This document shows positions 33,763 to 37,430 of a stretch of 37,430 nt of DNA, piece after piece. The first letter of the stretch is position 1; the number at the start of each line of letters is the position of its first letter. The stretch is taken from positions 1-37,430 of the forward strand of contig JASBRV010000088.1 in assembly GCA_030149295.1 (NCBI GenBank), given 5' to 3'. The notes under the pieces were generated by a model. It was not told the origin of the DNA, searched no databases, and worked only from the letters and a program-made list of their open reading frames with translations. The translations under genes and the position numbers were made by a program. This stretch comes from Bacteriovoracales bacterium (GTDB lineage Bacteria; Bdellovibrionota; Bacteriovoracia; Bacteriovoracales; Bacteriovoracaceae).

Positions 33763-36700
33763 CTAACATGGAACAATTTGCTCGGCAATTTCTCGACAAA
33801 AACTAAGAAAGTCTTCCTGGTTAAGTTGCCTTTTACTTTTATAAAGGACTTTGTAATCTGGACTAAAATGATACAGATTTGGTTTGCTTAAGAAGGTCTT
33901 TGCTACATTTCCTGCAAGCTCCGGGTTTTTATCCAATAAAGGCTTATCAAATTGAATGCTGATACTCATTTGGTTGAGTTGAACAGACAGAATGCCACAG
34001 TGAATGAGAATAATTCTTGCCTCTAATAAAACTCTAAGGTTTTGCAGCTCAATGGGATGGGGTCCATAAAGATCTTTAAGCTGATCTAAGATTTCATCCA
34101 ATTGTTTAATATTGGTTGTATTAGACAGGGTTTTATATTGCTTAAGCCTTTCTGAAGAATCTTCAATATAGTGGGAGGGGATATAGCTTGGAAAGGGTGC
34201 TGTGATTTCAATATTTTTATTAAAAGCCCTCTTCTCACCTTTAAGTTCTCGTATGGCATCTTGTAAAAGCTCCATATAGAGTTCTAGTCCAATAGCTTCA
34301 ATGTGTCCTGATTGACTTGCTCCAAGAATATCACCGGCACCTCTAATTTCTAGATCGCTTGAAGCAATGTTAAAACCGCTACCCATCTCTGCGTACATCT
34401 GCAGCGCTTTAAGTCTTTTTTCGGCAACATTAGATAAATTGCGATCACTTGGTATGACAAAATAGCAGTAGGCTTTTTTGTCAGAGCGTCCGATACGTCC
34501 TCTTAACTGATGTAATTGACTTAAGCCATAGGTGTCAGCACGATCGATAATCATGGTGTTGGCATTGGGAATATCAATGCCTGATTCTATAATTGTGGTC
34601 GCGAGAAGAATTTGAAAATCACCACTATAAAAAGACTGAATTCTTTTTTCGAGTTCCTTTTCTGGAAGTTGACCATGGCCAATAACTAAAGAAGCTTCTG
34701 GTACAAGGTCTTTGATTTTACCGGCATATTCTTCAATATCATTGACTTTATTGTGGACAATAAAGACTTGCCCTCCCCTTTTGAGCTCCTTTCTAATTGC
34801 TGTTTGAATAGTGAGTCCATCTTCTTTAATAATGTAGCTTTTGATGGATTGTCTCTTGGGAGGTGCCGTTTTTATTAAAGATAAGTCTCTCAATCCAAGA
34901 AAACTTAGTTGAAGAGTACGAGGAATAGGTGTTGCCGTAAGTGTAAGAAAATCGACATTAGATTTTAAAAGCTTGAGTTTTTCTTTATGATTAACTCCAA
35001 AACGTTGCTCTTCATCAACAATGACAAGACCAAGGTCGCTAAACTTTACTTTATCACTGAGAAGTTTATGAGTTCCAATTAAAATATCAATCTTTCCCTC
35101 AGAAAGTTTTTCAAGAATTTCTTTAGTTTCTTTAGGACTTTTAAAACGACTTATAAACTCAACGTTAACGGGAAACTTTTTAAGGCGTTTTTGAAAACTA
35201 TTGTAGTGCTGAAGGGCTAGAATCGTGGTTGGGACAAGAACAGCAACTTGCTTTTTATCCAATACAGCTTTGTATGCTGCTCTGATTGCAACTTCTGTTT
35301 TACCAAACCCTACATCCCCACAAACAAGATGATCCATAGGTCGACTTTTTTGCATATCCTCTAATACATGTTCAATTGCCCGAGTTTGATCAGGTGTTTC
35401 TTGAAATTCAAATGCTAGTTCGAAGTCTCTGTAGTCATGATCAGGAGGAGAAAAACTATAGGCTTTGACACTTTCTCTTTCGGCTTGAAGCTTCAATAGG
35501 TCAAAGGCAAGCTTCTTTACGGATTGTTTAGCTCGCTTTTTTAAAGCAGAGAACTTGTTTGTTCTCAAGCTATCAAGACTTATTTTATTAATGCCACTCG
35601 CATGCTTTTGAATAAGGTTCATTTTGTATACAGGAACGTAAACCTTATCCTTGCCAGAATATTCAATAACTAAAAAGTCAGCTTTATCATCACTTAGATC
35701 AAGTGACTGAAGACCAAGATATTTTCCCACCCCATGCTCATTGTGAATGACATAGTCGCCCTCTGTAAGGGTTGAAATTTGTTCAGCAAAGAGATCGAGG
35801 TCTTTTTGACTTACCTCTTTAACCTTTTTGCGTTTAATAGAAAAAAGGTCACCTTCAGTTAATAAAAGTAATTTTTCATTTTTATAGAAGCCACCTCGCT
35901 CAAGGCTGAAGTCTTCATAGCGGATTCGATTTTTTAAATCACTTGTAAATTCAAAAACTTCCAAAAGGTGGTCAAATTCTCTTTTACTTGACTCTGTACT
36001 GTAGAAGTAAACAATCTCCCCACTGTGCTCAAATTCTTTTTTTATTTTTTCAAAAACAGCCTTTAAAAACTCGCCTTTATTGACTTTCCCTGCGATAGCT
36101 TTATCAAAATACTGGCTAAAGTTTTCAAGATGGATTTGAACTACATTATCTTCTTTATTGAGATCGACGGAAATATCAATTTCGTTAATTTGAATAATGC
36201 TTTCTGGCTTTATTTCACTGACTATGTCTTTAAAATAAAGTTTTTCAGGTTGTGGGAGAATATTATCGTTATGAATATCATCACTTGAAAATTGAAACTC
36301 TTCATTAATCTCATCGTAAAAAGATGACCAATTTTCGGTGGTCGAAAAATAATCAAAAATATGTAAGACAAAGGAATTGGGGTTAAGAAAATCAAATAAA
36401 GAACTGGCTTCTTCAGTAAAGAGAGGCATAAAAGCAGCAAAGCCATCAAAAAGAAATCCATCACCTATAAGATTAAAAACCTTTTTCCTTCGATCAAATT
36501 TTCCTTTTTGTGATGCAGGCGGCATAGGAATTTGAGCCCTGAGGTTTTGTGAAAACTTTGGCCGACAAAACATTCGGGGTGAAATGCCTAAATTTACTGA
36601 ATCAAGTGGTTTGTCTCGTTGTGTTTTTAAGGAATTTTTGTCTATTTCAAAAATCTCTTCGATCATATCATCAAAATAGTGAATTCTGATCGGGCCGCGA

Positions 36701-37257
36701 TTGGAGGGATAAATGTCAAAGATTTCTCCCTTGTGACTGAAGGTCCCGGGCTCTTCAACAGTTGTAGAGTTTTCATAGCCGATTTCGTGGCATTTAGACT
36801 TTAGTTGATCAGGACTAACAATATCGCTGACCTCTAGCTTGAGTTGGCCAGTCTTAAAGCTTTCTAAAGATGGGTTTTTTTGGTGCAACGCATCAAGTGT
36901 GGTGATGATGTAACTACCCTTTTTTGACTCGGTGGCTAAATGGTTAAGAGTAAAAAAACGTTCAGTGACAACTCTCTCTGAGGCTATGTGGCCACCATAG
37001 GGTGAGTGTTCAAAGCCTGGAAAAAAATAAACACTCTCTCTGCCTAAAGCACTTTTGACAAGCTCGTAGAAAGAGTCTGCCTTTTCTTGGGTATCAAAAA
37101 CGAATAGGTGATTCTTTGCTTCTTGGGAAAAAATATCTTTCTGGGCTTCCTTAAAAAAATAGAAGTATTGTGGCGCGCCAAGACCTTTGATAACTGGCGT
37201 TTCTTTATTTTGTTGAAGACTTTCCTTGATGCGCTGGGCAAGTGTAGTGAAATACAT
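33763..37257 (-). CDS. mfd: Transcription-repair coupling factor Mfd
   Basis: A 1164-residue Mfd (E. coli 1148). The UvrB-homology N-terminus contains SVYFFPGFEHSPYGGH. The RNA polymerase interaction domain has EGDYVIHNEHGVGKYLGL near residues 490-510. RecG-like helicase motifs follow: Walker A GDVGFGKTEVA (about 646-656), DEEQRFG near 746, TATPIPRTLQ, and RADTYGLSQLHQLRGRIGR. The C-terminal TRCF (D7) domain closes it. It displaces stalled RNA polymerase and recruits UvrA, encoded nearby. Only a candidate promoter (37334-37305) is seen upstream, and the ribosome binding site (AAGG at 13 bases) is weak. Confidence 0.97.
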   Translation of the reverse strand: MYFTTLAQRIKESLQQNKETPVIKGLGAPQYFYFFKEAQKDIFSQEAKNHLFVFDTQEKADSFYELVKSALGRESVYFFPGFEHSPYGGHIASERVVTERFFTLNHLATESKKGSYIITTLDALHQKNPSLESFKTGQLKLEVSDIVSPDQLKSKCHEIGYENSTTVEEPGTFSHKGEIFDIYPSNRGPIRIHYFDDMIEEIFEIDKNSLKTQRDKPLDSVNLGISPRMFCRPKFSQNLRAQIPMPPASQKGKFDRRKKVFNLIGDGFLFDGFAAFMPLFTEEASSLFDFLNPNSFVLHIFDYFSTTENWSSFYDEINEEFQFSSDDIHNDNILPQPEKLYFKDIVSEIKPESIIQINEIDISVDLNKEDNVVQIHLENFSQYFDKAIAGKVNKGEFLKAVFEKIKKEFEHSGEIVYFYSTESSKREFDHLLEVFEFTSDLKNRIRYEDFSLERGGFYKNEKLLLLTEGDLFSIKRKKVKEVSQKDLDLFAEQISTLTEGDYVIHNEHGVGKYLGLQSLDLSDDKADFLVIEYSGKDKVYVPVYKMNLIQKHASGINKISLDSLRTNKFSALKKRAKQSVKKLAFDLLKLQAERESVKAYSFSPPDHDYRDFELAFEFQETPDQTRAIEHVLEDMQKSRPMDHLVCGDVGFGKTEVAIRAAYKAVLDKKQVAVLVPTTILALQHYNSFQKRLKKFPVNVEFISRFKSPKETKEILEKLSEGKIDILIGTHKLLSDKVKFSDLGLVIVDEEQRFGVNHKEKLKLLKSNVDFLTLTATPIPRTLQLSFLGLRDLSLIKTAPPKRQSIKSYIIKEDGLTIQTAIRKELKRGGQVFIVHNKVNDIEEYAGKIKDLVPEASLVIGHGQLPEKELEKRIQSFYSGDFQILLATTIIESGIDIPNANTMIIDRADTYGLSQLHQLRGRIGRSDKKAYCYFVIPSDRNLSNVAEKRLKALQMYAEMGSGFNIASSDLEIRGAGDILGASQSGHIEAIGLELYMELLQDAIRELKGEKRAFNKNIEITAPFPSYIPSHYIEDSSERLKQYKTLSNTTNIKQLDEILDQLKDLYGPHPIELQNLRVLLEARIILIHCGILSVQLNQMSISIQFDKPLLDKNPELAGNVAKTFLSKPNLYHFSPDYKVLYKSKRQLNQEDFLSFCREIAEQIVPC

Positions 37258-37304
37258 TGCGTCTAATAACCTTTTATTTAAAATTTTGCCTCGTCTCTAT
37301 CTCT

Positions 37305-37334
37305 AGTCTAAGTCCAGTAAAAAAGCCATTTCAA
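37305..37334 (-). promoter_or_regulatory. Candidate promoter of mfd
   Basis: Minus-strand TTGAAA (37334-37329), an 18-base spacer and TAGACT (37310-37305) lie 48 bases before the mfd ATG. It is the best match in this intergenic stretch but not strong. Confidence 0.35.
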
Positions 37335-37408
37335 AATGTTTCCAATATGTTAACATTCGTGTAACTTTTTGAAGCTTTTCAGTACCTTATTTAACGGAGT
37401 TCATGCTA

Positions 37409-37430
37409 ATGACGTCCTACACGCTAGACG
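37409..37430 (+). CDS. Start of an unidentified rightward gene (cut by window edge)
   Basis: ATG at 37409 is preceded by GGAG at a nine-base spacing and opens a frame reading MTSYTLD to the window edge. An in-frame ATG at 37403 is too close to the GGAG. Only seven codons are visible, so no product can be proposed; divergent orientation from mfd is plausible. Confidence 0.35.

Overview
This window is a chromosomal replication-origin region from a low-GC, Gram-negative bacterium. Several things suggest a predatory Bdellovibrionota relative, probably of the Bacteriovorax/Halobacteriovorax type (marine or brackish). These are the gene order, the F-ATPase b/b' pair with signal-peptide-like N-termini, a bactofilin behind parAB, many secreted or lipoprotein genes and the AT-rich codon use. 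That placement is inferred from gene content and sequence style, not from a database search.

Layout. Positions 1-10335 are read leftward, away from the origin: rpmH-rnpA-yidD-yidC-mnmE-mnmG-rsmG-parA-parB-bactofilin, then the first part of an ATP synthase operon (atpF'-atpF-atpH-atpA, the last cut by the window edge). From 10591 the rightward arm carries dnaA, a 558-bp oriC-like intergenic region, dnaN-recF-gyrB-gyrA, a TPR lipoprotein gene, and the second part of the ATP synthase (atpZ/atpI-like genes, atpB, atpE), closed by a strong terminator. A leftward gene for a secreted Cys/Arg-rich repeat protein follows (22568-23770). Next is a rightward riboflavin operon (ribD-ribE-ribBA-ribH, 24022-27451). 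The last block is leftward: mfd, a parvulin foldase, a SurA-like chaperone, pdxA, uvrA and a SpoU/TrmH methyltransferase. A few codons of a rightward gene begin at the right edge.

How the genes work together. dnaA/oriC/dnaN/recF/gyrBA handle initiation, clamp loading and supercoiling. ParA/ParB and two perfect or near-perfect parS palindromes (one inside rsmG, one over the mnmG start codon) segregate the origin, and the adjacent bactofilin may scaffold this. RnpA, MnmE, MnmG and RsmG mature or modify tRNA and rRNA. YidD and YidC insert membrane proteins, including F-ATPase subunits. The ATP synthase genes are split across the two sides of the origin. Mfd and UvrA are transcription-coupled and global nucleotide excision repair proteins.

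Most notable observations: (1) a 14-bp palindrome, GGTCCTATAGGACC, is found intergenically beside parB and also as the core of six 27-bp in-frame tandem repeats inside mnmE, where the G5 loop of the GTPase should be; (2) oriC carries an alternating-strand array of DnaA boxes dominated by a TTWTCCCCA variant; (3) there is a secreted protein with 16 regularly spaced cysteines in an Arg-rich repeat; (4) a terminator hairpin abuts the start codon of the SurA-like gene; (5) all three Fo membrane subunits carry signal-peptide-like N-termini, and the c subunit has a partial Na+-type binding signature.
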